A stretch of DNA of 45,221 nt from an uncultured Porphyromonadaceae bacterium (GCA_947073495.1 CAMTMX010000015.1:1-45221), one strand, 5' to 3'. Positions 8,492 to 18,161 are shown, counted from the first letter of the stretch. The notes: a model not told the origin generated them from the sequence alone. Numbers and translations: made by a program.

Positions 8492-8950
8492 ATGATAGCA
8501 CTTTTTGCAGGCAGTTTCGACCCTTTTACTATAGGACATCGTTCTATAGTGGAACGCGGACTGGCTTTATTCGACAAAATTGTCATCGCTGTCGGACACA
8601 ATGAGCACAAGCGTGGAGACTGGAGCGAAGAGCAACGCATAGAGGCGATATCCGCTCTCTACTCAGGGAATCCGAATGTAGAAGTAACTGGATATAAGGG
8701 GCTGACGGTTGATTTCGCAAAAAAAATCGGAGCGAAAGTATTACTCCGCGGTGTCCGTGGAGTCGCAGATTTCGAATATGAACGCAATCTTGCTGACACC
8801 AACAGGATGATAGGTGATATCGAGACTGTCTTACTGATCAGTGAACCTGAGTTCTCATTCATTTCAGCCTCAATGGTCAGGGAGTTGCTCCACAACGGAC
8901 ATGACGTGACAAAATATATCGCAGGAGATTTTCCCCTGCCGAATCATTAA
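8492..8950 (+). CDS. coaD: pantetheine-phosphate adenylyltransferase
   Basis: Fourth step of coenzyme A synthesis in the cytoplasm: 4'-phosphopantetheine plus ATP gives dephospho-CoA. The nucleotidyltransferase signature GSFDPFTIGH covers residues 7-16 (the HIGH-type motif). LLRGVRGVADFEYE contains the conserved phosphopantetheine-binding region. The ISASMVREL segment near the C-terminus matches the second ATP-binding motif. The 152-residue length is normal. It lies 20 nt after parE, with the S41 protease gene 73 nt downstream, probably in one transcript. Confidence 0.96.
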   Translation: MIALFAGSFDPFTIGHRSIVERGLALFDKIVIAVGHNEHKRGDWSEEQRIEAISALYSGNPNVEVTGYKGLTVDFAKKIGAKVLLRGVRGVADFEYERNLADTNRMIGDIETVLLISEPEFSFISASMVRELLHNGHDVTKYIAGDFPLPNH

Positions 8951-9023
8951 CCCCATACACAACCAAACAAATAATTATACAGAGAGACCTCTTCTTTAAT
9001 TCTCTCAAACATTAAAATTGATT

Positions 9024-10643
9024 ATGAGAAAAACATTAATGCTACTTGGTGCCACAGCTTTGCTGACTGCGTCAGGAATTGCTAAAGCCCAGACATATGT
9101 CAACCAAAATCAGAAACTGAGAATGGCGGAAGCCGCCATTTCACAGTTTTATGTGGATACCGTCAACGAATCAAAACTTGTGGAAGATGCAATCCGTGGA
9201 ATGCTGGAAGGGCTTGACCCTCACTCACAATATTCAAATCCTGAAGAAACACGTGAACTCAACGAACCGCTTGCGGGTAATTTCAGCGGCATCGGTATCT
9301 CTTTCAACATGAACCAAGACACACTCTATGTGATACAAACAGTCAGCGGAGGTCCTTCTGAAAGAGTCGGCATACTTGCAGGCGACCGTATCATTGCCGT
9401 CAACGACACGGTCATTGCAGGAGTAGGAATGAAGAACACTGAAATAATGAAAAAGCTTAGAGGACCCAAAGGTTCTGACGTCAATCTTAAGGTACGCCGT
9501 CAGCAAGGAGGGGCTCCCGAGACTATTGACTTCACTATCACACGCGCCGACATCCCTATCTACAGCGTTGAAGCCGCATACATGGTTGATCCTAAAACCG
9601 GGTATATCCGCGTAAACCGGTTTGCCGCTGAAACTTCAAAAGAGGTGGCAAATGCTCTCTCTAATCTTAAAAAACAGGGAATGACCCAGTTGATTCTTGA
9701 TCTTGTTGACAATGGCGGCGGATACCTTAACGCTGCCGTAGAAATGCTCGGAGAATTCCTGGAACCGAAAAATCTTGCTGTCTACACAGAAGGTACAAAT
9801 TCATCACGACAGAACCATCACACCAAGCCATCTGGAAACAAACCGCTATTTGCCGATGGCAGACTGGTGGTCATGGCAAACCAATATTCAGCATCAGCGT
9901 CTGAAATCACATCCGGAGCAATCCAGGACTGGGACCGTGGACTCGTGGTGGGAAGACGCACATTCGGCAAAGGTCTTGTGCAGCGTCCTATCCCCTTTCC
10001 TGACGGATCCATGATCCGGCTGACAGTAGCCCACTACTATACCCCCACCGGGCGTGATATCCAGAAACCTTATACAAAAGGCGACCAACAGTCTTATCAG
10101 GAGGATATTATCGACAGATTTAACAACGGAGAACTCATGCACGCCGATTCAATCAAATATGTCGATTCCCTTAAAGTGGAGACTCTGAAGCTACACCGAC
10201 CTATCTATGGCGGTGGTGGCATATACCCTGACAAATTCGTTCCTCTCGACACTACCGAATTTACTAAATACTATCGCAATGTTGTGGCAAAAGGACTTAT
10301 CAACAGATATGTCATAAAGTATGTAGACGAACATCGCAAGGAAATTAAAAAGCAGTTCAAAAACGATGATGCCTTTGTAAAAGGATTCAACGTAACTCCG
10401 GAGATGCTCGCCAAGCTCGACGAAGATGCAAAAAAGGAAGGGATCGAATATGATGCAGAGGAGGCAAAGGCAAGCGCACCTCTCTTCTCAATGATCCTCA
10501 AGGCATTGATCGGCAGAGACATCTACGACAACGCAACATATTTTAAGGTTTATAATCTACACGATCCAATTTTTATTGAATCGCTGAAACTCATAAACTC
10601 TCCGGAATACGATCGTCTACTTTCGTCCGGAGCCAAGAAATGA
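9024..10643 (+). CDS. S41 family C-terminal processing peptidase
   Basis: Exported serine protease of the CtpA/tail-specific family. The signal peptide ends near GIAKA-Q (about residue 23). An S41 N-terminal helical segment precedes a PDZ domain (about residues 85-170, with GDRIIAVND). The catalytic core has the Ser in YSASASEI and the Lys in GKGLVQ, so the Ser-Lys dyad is intact. A long C-terminal extension after about residue 350 is common in Bacteroidota homologues. The ATG at 9024 is preferred over a TTG two codons earlier. An 11-bp stem follows the stop. Substrates are unknown; envelope protein quality control is the usual family role. Confidence 0.92.
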   Translation: MRKTLMLLGATALLTASGIAKAQTYVNQNQKLRMAEAAISQFYVDTVNESKLVEDAIRGMLEGLDPHSQYSNPEETRELNEPLAGNFSGIGISFNMNQDTLYVIQTVSGGPSERVGILAGDRIIAVNDTVIAGVGMKNTEIMKKLRGPKGSDVNLKVRRQQGGAPETIDFTITRADIPIYSVEAAYMVDPKTGYIRVNRFAAETSKEVANALSNLKKQGMTQLILDLVDNGGGYLNAAVEMLGEFLEPKNLAVYTEGTNSSRQNHHTKPSGNKPLFADGRLVVMANQYSASASEITSGAIQDWDRGLVVGRRTFGKGLVQRPIPFPDGSMIRLTVAHYYTPTGRDIQKPYTKGDQQSYQEDIIDRFNNGELMHADSIKYVDSLKVETLKLHRPIYGGGGIYPDKFVPLDTTEFTKYYRNVVAKGLINRYVIKYVDEHRKEIKKQFKNDDAFVKGFNVTPEMLAKLDEDAKKEGIEYDAEEAKASAPLFSMILKALIGRDIYDNATYFKVYNLHDPIFIESLKLINSPEYDRLLSSGAKK

Positions 10644-10651
10644 CCATTCCT

Positions 10652-10687
10652 CGGATGCCGGTTTGTATATATACGCACCGGCATCCG
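10652..10687 (+). terminator. hairpin after the S41 protease gene
   Basis: CGGATGCCGGT (10652-10662) is exactly complementary to ACCGGCATCCG (10677-10687), an 11-bp GC-rich stem with a 14-nt loop. No strong T tract follows directly, so it may be a factor-assisted terminator or mRNA 3'-end stabiliser. Confidence 0.55.
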
Positions 10688-10741
10688 GATTATCAATCTA
10701 CCTTTCCACTTTTATATTTTTACTAATCTAACCCAACCGGA

Positions 10742-12280
10742 ATGAAACACCAATCAATCGTAATAGCGGCTCTCTCCGTCATGGCGATTGCATCGCCTCT
10801 CACACTTGCGGCGCAACACAAGAAAGCTGTTTTCCGTCACGTCCCTTCAAAAGAAGCTGTTGTAAAAGAGGAAGTAGCCAAGGATGAATCAGTACTTCCT
10901 AAAATTGATTCAACAATGTTTATTGTCAGAGACTTGGACGAAATCATAGCTTCTATCGGACAACCGGATTTCAAGCCGGCCCCTGTAAACAAGGCTCTCG
11001 GTCCATGGATTTTTCTCGGATTCAGGAATGTGGCTAAAGCTTCGTTTGATGTGCACTACATCCCCACATTCTCCAAAGTGATAGAATCATCCAACGATTC
11101 TACTCTTACAGTCGGACAAGATATCTCCATCGGGGAGACCGATGCTGAACTTACAGATTCCATTCCCTCTAATGATTTGCTGCTTACAGAAGTTGCGGAG
11201 GAAGTCACTCCCGTAGATGGTCTTTTGACAGGAGACGCTGTGCCCAAATGGCTGCGTGACGTCATTAATGCCTATAGCATACAGGATGATTACATGTATA
11301 ATTTAATGGTGTCAAAACCCTCTACAATCGACTATTCTTATTGGGATCTACCTGTACCGCCTCGTCTGCTTGATGATGACGTGACGTTCTCCGGATATAT
11401 CCGCCGGCTCAATCTTCCAGAACTTGATCCGGAAAAAGCCATACTCCCTGAAGAAAATCTCCGCCAAATCCATTGGCTCCATGGAGTGGGCGCTGCTATG
11501 CAATTCTCTCAGGCTTACGTATCTAAAAACTGGTATCAGGGCGGCAACAATCATCTCGCTTTACTATTCAACTTCTATTGGAACGTTCAATTGAATCAAG
11601 TTTATCATCCAAATTTATTGTTCCAAAGCGCATTATCATATAAACTTGGTCTAAACTCCACTCCTCAAGACGAGGTGCATTCCTACTCCATCTCCGAAGA
11701 CGTGTTACAATACAACCTTAACACAGGTCTTAAGGCATTCAAAAAATGGTTCTATTCTTTCAACCTCCAGTTCAAGACTCAGATTCTAAGAAACTACGAA
11801 CAAAACTCAATGAAGAGGAAAGCCTCTTTCCTCTCCCCCGGCGACTTCAACCTCGGTCTCGGTATGGCATATTCCCATCAAAACGATAAAAAGACACTGC
11901 AACTGACAGCCACAGTATCTCCGATTTCTTACAACTTGAAAACATGCATAACCGACAAGATCGACCATGCCCAGTTCAACATAAGCCCGGGTCGTCATTC
12001 AAGAAGCGAGATCGGTAGTAACGGCGAGTTCAACATGTTGTGGAAAATCACGCCTAACATCGACTACAAGACTCGCGTATTCCTATTCACGGATTATGAC
12101 TATTTCCTTAGTGACTGGGAAAATACTTTTTCTTTTGCAATCAACAAGTTCCTATCAACACAGATCTATGTCCACTTGCGCTACGACACATCGACCGAAA
12201 TGTCTACCTCCTGGAAACATTTCATGATGAGAGAGGTGTTGAGTTTCGGTCTTTCCTACACTTTCTCCACTAAACCATAA
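10742..12280 (+). CDS. DUF3078 outer-membrane beta-barrel protein
   Basis: Secreted protein with a signal peptide (cleavage after ASPLTLAA, about residue 23). A variable region rich in E, V and S spans about 30-230. The C-terminal half (about 255-512) has the DUF3078 pattern: SKNWYQGGNN, then alternating aromatic beta-strands (LLFNFYWNVQLNQ, LFQSALSYKLGL) and a final strand ending FGLSYTFS, typical of a beta-barrel. The family is confined to Bacteroidota and has no assigned function. It lies between the protease operon and two small secreted proteins (gaps of 19 and 31 nt), suggesting a three-gene envelope unit. Confidence 0.85.
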   Translation: MKHQSIVIAALSVMAIASPLTLAAQHKKAVFRHVPSKEAVVKEEVAKDESVLPKIDSTMFIVRDLDEIIASIGQPDFKPAPVNKALGPWIFLGFRNVAKASFDVHYIPTFSKVIESSNDSTLTVGQDISIGETDAELTDSIPSNDLLLTEVAEEVTPVDGLLTGDAVPKWLRDVINAYSIQDDYMYNLMVSKPSTIDYSYWDLPVPPRLLDDDVTFSGYIRRLNLPELDPEKAILPEENLRQIHWLHGVGAAMQFSQAYVSKNWYQGGNNHLALLFNFYWNVQLNQVYHPNLLFQSALSYKLGLNSTPQDEVHSYSISEDVLQYNLNTGLKAFKKWFYSFNLQFKTQILRNYEQNSMKRKASFLSPGDFNLGLGMAYSHQNDKKTLQLTATVSPISYNLKTCITDKIDHAQFNISPGRHSRSEIGSNGEFNMLWKITPNIDYKTRVFLFTDYDYFLSDWENTFSFAINKFLSTQIYVHLRYDTSTEMSTSWKHFMMREVLSFGLSYTFSTKP

Positions 12281-12299
12281 CGTTAAACAATCTCTCCTT

Positions 12300-12932
12300 A
12301 TGTTTTTTTCATTGCATCGACATATTGACAGGGCGGCACGCATTACTTGCGTGTTGCTCTGTTCTTTTTTATTCGGAAATCATCTATTTGCTGTAAAACC
12401 CTTGGCATATGACATCGACAGGGCTATTGAGATCTGTGACTCCATCCCCCTTGACAATCTTGAAGGGGTCTGGATATATCCGGAAGATAATGTGACTGTC
12501 CTTGTGCTAAAAAACGAAAGCCCTACCCTTTCTTCTCTCCCGACTTATGAAATAAGCGTTGTGGAATCTTCTGATTGTAATGTAAATCCGGGTGAACTTA
12601 TCGGAAAAATCACACCCACAACAGATCCTAAAAAATATACGGTAGAACTTCTGACAGAACGTAAAGGGCTTGACTTACTGAAACCCAAAACTTGTGTGGC
12701 GACACTCTCTTCCGATGGAGATGCCCTCACTCTTCGCCACTCTTCTTCTAAATTCAAACTTCGATTAAATCTGAATCCGTCAATACTTCTCCCCAAACTT
12801 TGGCGAAGCATAATCAGGATAGGTGCATCTTCATCCGGAAAGGAATCAGACAATGCTCCTGAGGGGATGATCAAAATATATCCTTCATATGATGGCAACG
12901 GTTCATCTCGCCGACAACCCCGCTATCTTTAA
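12300..12932 (+). CDS. hypothetical secreted protein
   Basis: Not recognised. An N-terminal hydrophobic segment (about residues 14-32, ending NHLFA) looks like a signal peptide. The remainder is 175 residues of mixed alpha/beta character, including GVWIYPEDNVTVLVL and a C-terminal IKIYPSYDG stretch, reminiscent of small lipocalin- or copper-site-like periplasmic proteins but without a diagnostic motif. It starts 19 nt after the DUF3078 stop and shares its direction, so cotranscription is likely. Confidence 0.6.
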   Translation: MFFSLHRHIDRAARITCVLLCSFLFGNHLFAVKPLAYDIDRAIEICDSIPLDNLEGVWIYPEDNVTVLVLKNESPTLSSLPTYEISVVESSDCNVNPGELIGKITPTTDPKKYTVELLTERKGLDLLKPKTCVATLSSDGDALTLRHSSSKFKLRLNLNPSILLPKLWRSIIRIGASSSGKESDNAPEGMIKIYPSYDGNGSSRRQPRYL

Positions 12933-12963
12933 AACATTCTTTACTCCCTTAAACCGATATCGC

Positions 12964-13512
12964 ATGAATAATTCCAGACTGCTTTGCATCATTTTATTAG
13001 TATTAACCCTGCTCTTATCTCCATCCGACATCAATTGCAGAAAGATTAAACAATCACTTAAAGTCAAGACGGATAAATTGGATAAATGCGGTGATAACAG
13101 AATAGATACTGCAAACGTAGATTTAATAAGAGTGGATGTGTGCAGACCTGACTCTGCCACATTTATGAAAGACAGCGTTGTCTATTCCATATCTTTATCA
13201 TCTATCCGATTCGCAGGCTACGACAAGACACTGACAGCTTCAAAAGAATCTTTTCATGCAATCAATGAGACTCCTTACGACATTATGGGAATGACACTTC
13301 TGATTGTCTACAGGGATATGAAAGACCGTATGCTCCATTCAAGGAAAATTACGATAGAAAAAGAGATACCCCATGATGAAACTCGAAAAATCGATATTCC
13401 ATCATGGGATAACCAAAAGTCATTTTATTATTACATGAGCAACGAGCCTAAACGCGTTGCCGCTCCATATAAGGTGACAATCACCCCTGTTTCTATAATT
13501 ATAAACTACTGA
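12964..13512 (+). CDS. hypothetical secreted protein
   Basis: Not recognised. The ATG at 12964 starts a convincing signal peptide (NNSRLLCIILLVLTLLLSPS). In-frame ATG codons upstream (12889, 12892) overlap the previous gene and would bury the signal sequence. The mature part of about 155 residues has a beta-sandwich-like pattern with FHAINETPYDIMGMTLLIVY and a conserved-looking IDIPSW segment, compatible with a periplasmic domain. Third member of the DUF3078 cluster. Confidence 0.6.
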   Translation: MNNSRLLCIILLVLTLLLSPSDINCRKIKQSLKVKTDKLDKCGDNRIDTANVDLIRVDVCRPDSATFMKDSVVYSISLSSIRFAGYDKTLTASKESFHAINETPYDIMGMTLLIVYRDMKDRMLHSRKITIEKEIPHDETRKIDIPSWDNQKSFYYYMSNEPKRVAAPYKVTITPVSIIINY

Positions 13513-13596
13513 TTTAAGGTTAGCATCTTCATTTAAGGCTTTATTATTAAAAGGATAAAACCTTCCAACCCTAAACTTTTGCAAACGGGATTTGAA

Positions 13597-14889
13597 TTAT
13601 TTGTTTGTCATAATCTCCAGAACAGCCCGATCGGTTTCTTGCATTGCCTCACGACCGATAGAGGTAAGATTATGAATTGAACGGTCTACGTCATCGCTTA
13701 CAATCCCCTCAGCTTCTGTCACACACTTGCCGTTCATTGCGAGCATCGCCGACATGAGTGCGGTAGAAACACCAGAAGAAATCTTAAGAGAGCATGAAGG
13801 TTTCGCTCCGTCGCATATCATTCCCGTGAGATTTGCCACCATATTCTTTATTGAAGAACAGATCTCATTATATCCGCCTCCCATAAGATAAGTCAGACCG
13901 GCAGATGCACCTGTGGAGGCGACAACACATCCACATAGGGCTGACAGGCGTCCGAGACTTTGTTTGATATATATACTTGTGAGATGACTCATCATGAGTG
14001 CACGAGCTGTAGTTTCTTCGTCGGCGTGGATATCCTCGGCATAACTGACAACAGGCATTGTAGCACATATACCTTGGTTTCCGCTCCCAGAATTCGACAT
14101 CACCGCTATCTGAGCCCCACCCATACGTGCATCGCATGCCGCAGAAGTGCTGCTGACAATATGTTCCAAAGGCGAATCCCCAAACAGATCCACTCCTTTT
14201 ATCTTCATTGTCGATCCAAGCGAATGCCCATAGTCTCCTGAAAGAGCAAGTTCCGCCGCCGCCTTGTTTAGCTTACGCGCGTCAAGAATGAAAGCGATAT
14301 CCTCAAACGGCATCTCCATGGAAAAATCATACACAGTCTTAAGATCCAGCTTCGGATCTACGGAAGATTCCTGGTCGCCGGCACTCTCCTTTTCAGTTTC
14401 TTTCTCCAACAAGATTTCTCCGTTTCTTTCAAGATAAATGAAATTGGTATGCGCCTCGGAAATAACAGCAGTAGCGCGATTCCCCTCTTTATCGTGTGCA
14501 ACCACTTCGATATGGAGATTAGATGGTGCATTTTCAAATAGTTTTATGCTGATTTTACCATCGGCGATATATTTCTTACCATCTTCTACGGCTGCCAGAG
14601 TCACGTCGCGAAGCACTTCAAGGGCATATTCTGATTTTCCTACAAGGGCACCGAGTGCCACAGCTATCGGAAGACCTATCATTCCTGTGCCGGGGATACC
14701 TACCCCCATGGCATTCTTCAAAATATTACCGCTCAACCGCAGATTAAGGCTTTCAGGGAGCGAACCCAGAAGTTCAGTTGCCTTTGCAACACACAAAGCC
14801 ACCGCCACCGGCTCAGTACAGCCAATTGCGGGCACTACCTCCCTATTAATCAGAGCGATAATTTCATTACATTTTTTCTTGTCAAGCAT
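13597..14889 (-). CDS. L-cysteine desulfidase / UPF0597 (CyuA-like) family protein
   Basis: Fe-S enzyme family related to the alpha subunit of bacterial L-serine dehydratases; characterised members split L-cysteine to pyruvate, ammonia and sulfide. The N-terminal GCTEPVAVAL (Cys24) is the family signature. The cluster-binding C-terminal half has GSGNQGICATMPVV, a LCGCVVAS segment and MICDGAKPSCSLKISSG, giving the remaining conserved cysteines. The 430-residue length is right for the family. It lies 63 nt downstream of tdk on the same strand. It may act in cysteine catabolism and sulfide production in an anaerobe; serine as substrate is an alternative. Confidence 0.88.
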   Translation of the reverse strand: MLDKKKCNEIIALINREVVPAIGCTEPVAVALCVAKATELLGSLPESLNLRLSGNILKNAMGVGIPGTGMIGLPIAVALGALVGKSEYALEVLRDVTLAAVEDGKKYIADGKISIKLFENAPSNLHIEVVAHDKEGNRATAVISEAHTNFIYLERNGEILLEKETEKESAGDQESSVDPKLDLKTVYDFSMEMPFEDIAFILDARKLNKAAAELALSGDYGHSLGSTMKIKGVDLFGDSPLEHIVSSTSAACDARMGGAQIAVMSNSGSGNQGICATMPVVSYAEDIHADEETTARALMMSHLTSIYIKQSLGRLSALCGCVVASTGASAGLTYLMGGGYNEICSSIKNMVANLTGMICDGAKPSCSLKISSGVSTALMSAMLAMNGKCVTEAEGIVSDDVDRSIHNLTSIGREAMQETDRAVLEIMTNK

Positions 14890-14952
14890 TTTAATACTTT
14901 TTGATGTTTTTCGGTATATAATTAGTTAGTTTCTTCTTCAAAAAGATGATTG

Positions 14953-15576
14953 TCAGTCAAAAGGCAGGCTACCTCTCCTCATGCTGGCAATCCTTCTGTG
15001 GCTCCAGCAGCGGCGACATACTGCAATATATCTGTCATTGCCTCCTATCTCCACTTGCTTTCCTTCGGTTATTATGTCACCACGGCTGTCGATTCTGGCA
15101 TTTACTGTGGTGCGACGTCCGCAGCTACATGTCGACTTCACTTCTTCAATTGAGTCGGCAATCTCAAACAGTCGGCGCGAACCCTCAAACATATGCGTCT
15201 GAAAATCGGTGCGTAATCCATAACAGATTACATTACAGTCAAACGTGTCTACAACTCTCGCAAGCTGGTCTACCTGCGCTGATGTAAGAAACTGAGCCTC
15301 GTCCACAAGTATCCAACCGGGCAACATGCCACCCTCATCATGCATTCGGGCTATCGTGTCAAACAAATCAGTGTCAGGATAAATCCACTTGCATTCACGT
15401 TCTATCCCGATACGGCTTCTGATCACATTCTTTTGCTCGCGGGTATCCGTGACCGGCTTAAAACAAAGATATGCAATCCCTCTTTCTTCAAAATTATACG
15501 CATTCGTGAGAAGGAGTGCGGTTTTAGCCGAACCCATTGTGCCGTAACGGAAATAAAGTTTGCCAATCTGTTTCAT
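14953..15576 (-). CDS. tdk: thymidine kinase (type II)
   Basis: Salvage enzyme phosphorylating thymidine to dTMP with ATP. The P-loop GTMGSAKT is at residues 12-19. LVDEAQFLT is the Walker B region, with the catalytic Glu in DEAQ. FEGSRRLFEIAD matches the region before the lasso loop. Zinc cysteines are CSCG and CRRC. The start at 15576 (MKQIGKLYFRYG) matches the family; an ATG 54 nt upstream adds residues not expected, and a -7-like TACCTTTA (complement of 15600-15607) overlaps that extension. Confidence 0.94.
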   Translation of the reverse strand: MKQIGKLYFRYGTMGSAKTALLLTNAYNFEERGIAYLCFKPVTDTREQKNVIRSRIGIERECKWIYPDTDLFDTIARMHDEGGMLPGWILVDEAQFLTSAQVDQLARVVDTFDCNVICYGLRTDFQTHMFEGSRRLFEIADSIEEVKSTCSCGRRTTVNARIDSRGDIITEGKQVEIGGNDRYIAVCRRCWSHRRIASMRRGSLPFD

Positions 15577-15896
15577 TAATGTTGATGAGTTTTCGATTGT
15601 AAAGGTAATACCTTTTCCGACATTATCCAAAAAAAAATTGAAAATACATTTTTCTCCATTATGAAGTTGTCGATTCTTTTTATTTGATTAAAAAAGCAAT
15701 AAAAAGTTCTGCCTGCGTAAAAAAGATCTATAAACTTCTATTCAAATTCGCACCGATATTATGCAACTATTTTGCTATTTTATTGTTTTAACTCCAGATA
15801 CAAAAAAGCATTTTGTCCTTTTTTAGCATCTTTAAGTATCTTTTCATTTGGGACTGATACATTTTATTTTTCACCTGATCAAAAAACATGTAAGCT
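15577..15896. other. intergenic region between tdk and a DoxX-like gene
   Basis: AT-rich divergent intergenic region of 320 bp. It holds the likely tdk -7 element near 15600-15607 (minus strand). No clear TAnnTTTG element was found for the plus-strand gene. No RNA gene, repeat or credible coding frame was seen. Confidence 0.5.
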
Positions 15897-16496
15897 ATGA
15901 ATGTTTCGGACACCTTATCGGTCGACCCGGGTCGAACCACCCTCGGAGACCTCCACCCGGAGCTTGATGCCAAATCACTCCGACGGAAAAGGATGGTAGG
16001 CATGCGCAGAAAAAGATCGGCGAAAAAAGCTCTGAATTTCATTTTCGCAATCAATGCTCTCCGCGCCGATGGCAAAGCGGTGGCTATGCTCCTTATCAGA
16101 TGGGCGCTCGGGGCATTACTGATCGTTTCGGGCAGCTTCATCCTTTCGGGAGAGATAAATACTCCTGTTGAATATCTCGACCCTGACATTTTTGCAATCC
16201 TTGAAATTGTGGCTGGTTCAATGCTCGTGCTTGGTCTTTTCACCCGCTTCGCCATGGGAATCGCCACGATCGGTTTTATCTCCGTTTCCATCCTCGCCAC
16301 ATGCAAGGGCGTATTCGACATGCAATCTTTTATGAGCTCTATTTCCTGCATGATTTTTCTCGTCTTCGGATCGGGAAAATACTCCGCCGATTTCCTTATG
16401 CGGAAGGCAATCATATTGCATAACAATCGCCGACGTCGCAAAAAAATAGAAAAGAAGATGTGCTATCAGGCTTTCCGATACGCTTCTGCTCAATGA
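15897..16496 (+). CDS. DoxX-like inner-membrane protein
   Basis: Small four-helix membrane protein resembling DoxX. Helices cover about residues 62-84 (MLLIRWALGALLIVSGSFIL), 98-116, 118-138 and 141-158. The LGLFTRFA turn between helices 2 and 3 is typical. Odd feature: about 58 residues precede the first helix, including a strongly basic segment (KSLRRKRMVGMRRKRSAKK), while DoxX proteins usually begin close to helix 1; a basic RRRRKKIEKK tail follows the last helix. Function is unknown here; family members act in redox or respiratory contexts. A clean intrinsic terminator follows at 16526. Confidence 0.7.
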   Translation: MNVSDTLSVDPGRTTLGDLHPELDAKSLRRKRMVGMRRKRSAKKALNFIFAINALRADGKAVAMLLIRWALGALLIVSGSFILSGEINTPVEYLDPDIFAILEIVAGSMLVLGLFTRFAMGIATIGFISVSILATCKGVFDMQSFMSSISCMIFLVFGSGKYSADFLMRKAIILHNNRRRRKKIEKKMCYQAFRYASAQ

Positions 16497-16525
16497 AACA
16501 CACTAAACAAATTCTTACATCTCTT

Positions 16526-16553
16526 GAGGTAGCCTCCGGGCTACCTCTTTTTT
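16526..16553 (+). terminator. intrinsic terminator of the DoxX-like gene
   Basis: GAGGTAGCC (16526-16534), loop TCCG, GGCTACCTC (16539-16547), then six T. It reaches the stop codon of the convergent guanine deaminase gene. Confidence 0.9.
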
Positions 16554-17916
16554 ATCCGTTTTGAAAAACTTTTTCACCCGCAATATAAGTAGCCCTCACT
16601 AAATTCTCTACCCCGGTTGTTTGCATTACAAATAGTTTTGCAAATATGTCTTCCGCAAACTTAAGGCGCCACTCCAAGAACTCCGTAGGCTTCAGATCTA
16701 AAACCACCAAGTCTGCATCATATCCAGGAAAGATGCTACCGATTCTGTCGTCAAGCCCCAAAACTTCCGCGCCACCCCTCGTGGCGAGATAAAGCGATCT
16801 CTCCGGACTAAGATATCTGTCTTTGAGCATCCCTACTTTATATGCATCGCCAAGCTGACGAAACACCGAAAAATTGGTGCCTCCTCCAACATCGGTCCCT
16901 ATTCCGGTCTTGCACGGACGCAACCTTTCCTTTGCCTCCCAAAACTTAAACTCGCCGTCTCCCAAAAAAAGGTTGGACGAGGGACAATGCACCACTCCGC
17001 ACCCTGCATCATAAAGCACATCCCATTCCCTTTCCTCCATCAGACAGCAGTGGGCAAACACCGACCGTCTCCCCACCAGCCCGTAGCGGGCATAGACATC
17101 TGTATAATCTGTCGCTTCGGGATAAAGCTCCTTCACCCATTCGATTTCATTGTACGCTTCGTCAAGATGGGTATGCATATATACACCCTTCCCCACATAC
17201 GCTTGATACAATTCTCCGGCGAGTTTAAGCTGAAGCCGGCTGCTTGTAGGAGCGAACCGCGGCGCAACAGCATAAAGCCGCCTACCTTTGCCGTGCCACT
17301 TACGTAGCAATCCCTCTGATTCCACTACTGAATTTTCAGCCGACCTGTCTTTTAGATTGTCTGGAAGATTTCTGTCTTGAAGCACTTTTCCACAAATGGT
17401 AAGCGCATTGTAACGCTCCGATTCTTCAAATATGGCATCAACAGATTCCGGAAATGTTGTGGCAAATATGTTGGCTGTAGTGGTTCCGTTCCTAAGAAGT
17501 TGCCTAAAAAACATACGCGCGGTTTCATCAGCAAACTGCTTATCTTTAAATTTTGCTTCTGTGGGGAAAGTATATCTGTTGAGCCAGTTGAGCAATGTGT
17601 CGCCCGGAGACCCGATCATAGGAGACTGTACATAATGAAGATGACAATCCACAAATCCGGGCATTATAACAGAATTTTTATATTCCTCTATTTCGATATC
17701 CGGATAGTTCTTTACAAGTCTGGCATAATCACCCACAGCCTCGATCCTGCCGGCTTTAATCACTATAAGTCCGTCATCATAATGATCCACACATTCCTTT
17801 TCTTCATATAGGAAAGGATCTTTAATAAACGATAGTATCTCTCCTCTTACTCCTTTAAGCGAACATTGTATACCCGCTTGCGATGTATTGGCATAACTGA
17901 ATTTTTCCACAGACAT
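16552..17916 (-). CDS. guaD: guanine deaminase
   Basis: Zinc amidohydrolase converting guanine to xanthine and ammonia in purine catabolism or salvage. Metal ligands are visible: MPGFVDCHLHY (first HxH), MHTHLDEAYNEIEWV, VFAHCC, and GTDVGGGTNFS with the catalytic Asp. The C-terminal GYDADLVVLDL is the usual beta-sandwich return. Length 454 fits the family. It is monocistronic and converges on the DoxX-like gene. Other cytosine/guanine-type deaminases are the main alternative, but overall resemblance to GuaD is strong. Confidence 0.93.
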   Translation of the reverse strand: MSVEKFSYANTSQAGIQCSLKGVRGEILSFIKDPFLYEEKECVDHYDDGLIVIKAGRIEAVGDYARLVKNYPDIEIEEYKNSVIMPGFVDCHLHYVQSPMIGSPGDTLLNWLNRYTFPTEAKFKDKQFADETARMFFRQLLRNGTTTANIFATTFPESVDAIFEESERYNALTICGKVLQDRNLPDNLKDRSAENSVVESEGLLRKWHGKGRRLYAVAPRFAPTSSRLQLKLAGELYQAYVGKGVYMHTHLDEAYNEIEWVKELYPEATDYTDVYARYGLVGRRSVFAHCCLMEEREWDVLYDAGCGVVHCPSSNLFLGDGEFKFWEAKERLRPCKTGIGTDVGGGTNFSVFRQLGDAYKVGMLKDRYLSPERSLYLATRGGAEVLGLDDRIGSIFPGYDADLVVLDLKPTEFLEWRLKFAEDIFAKLFVMQTTGVENLVRATYIAGEKVFQNG

Positions 17917-18161
17917 AATCTATTGCTTATAGGTTATCTATTGAAGTTGTTACCTCTTTTTCTTACGGAGATTGATTTTCTTATGGCTTTTTACATTAAA
18001 AAGACCTCTTTTCCAATCTTCCGTCATCTTTACGGTCAATTTTTTAACCTTTCATCATTCGTTTAGTCCGCCAAGCTCCCTCTTCAAGTTTCAGAATCGA
18101 CTCGAAAATCTGACGAAATCTTGAAAAATGGAAAAAGTCGAAACAACTTCATTTTTAAAAC
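17917..18161. other. intergenic region upstream of guaD
   Basis: About 245 bp between the guanine deaminase start and the ribosomal-protein terminator. It contains short direct repeats (ATCTATTG twice near 17919-17945) just upstream of guaD and is otherwise AT-rich with no convincing promoter box, RNA or gene. Confidence 0.4.
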
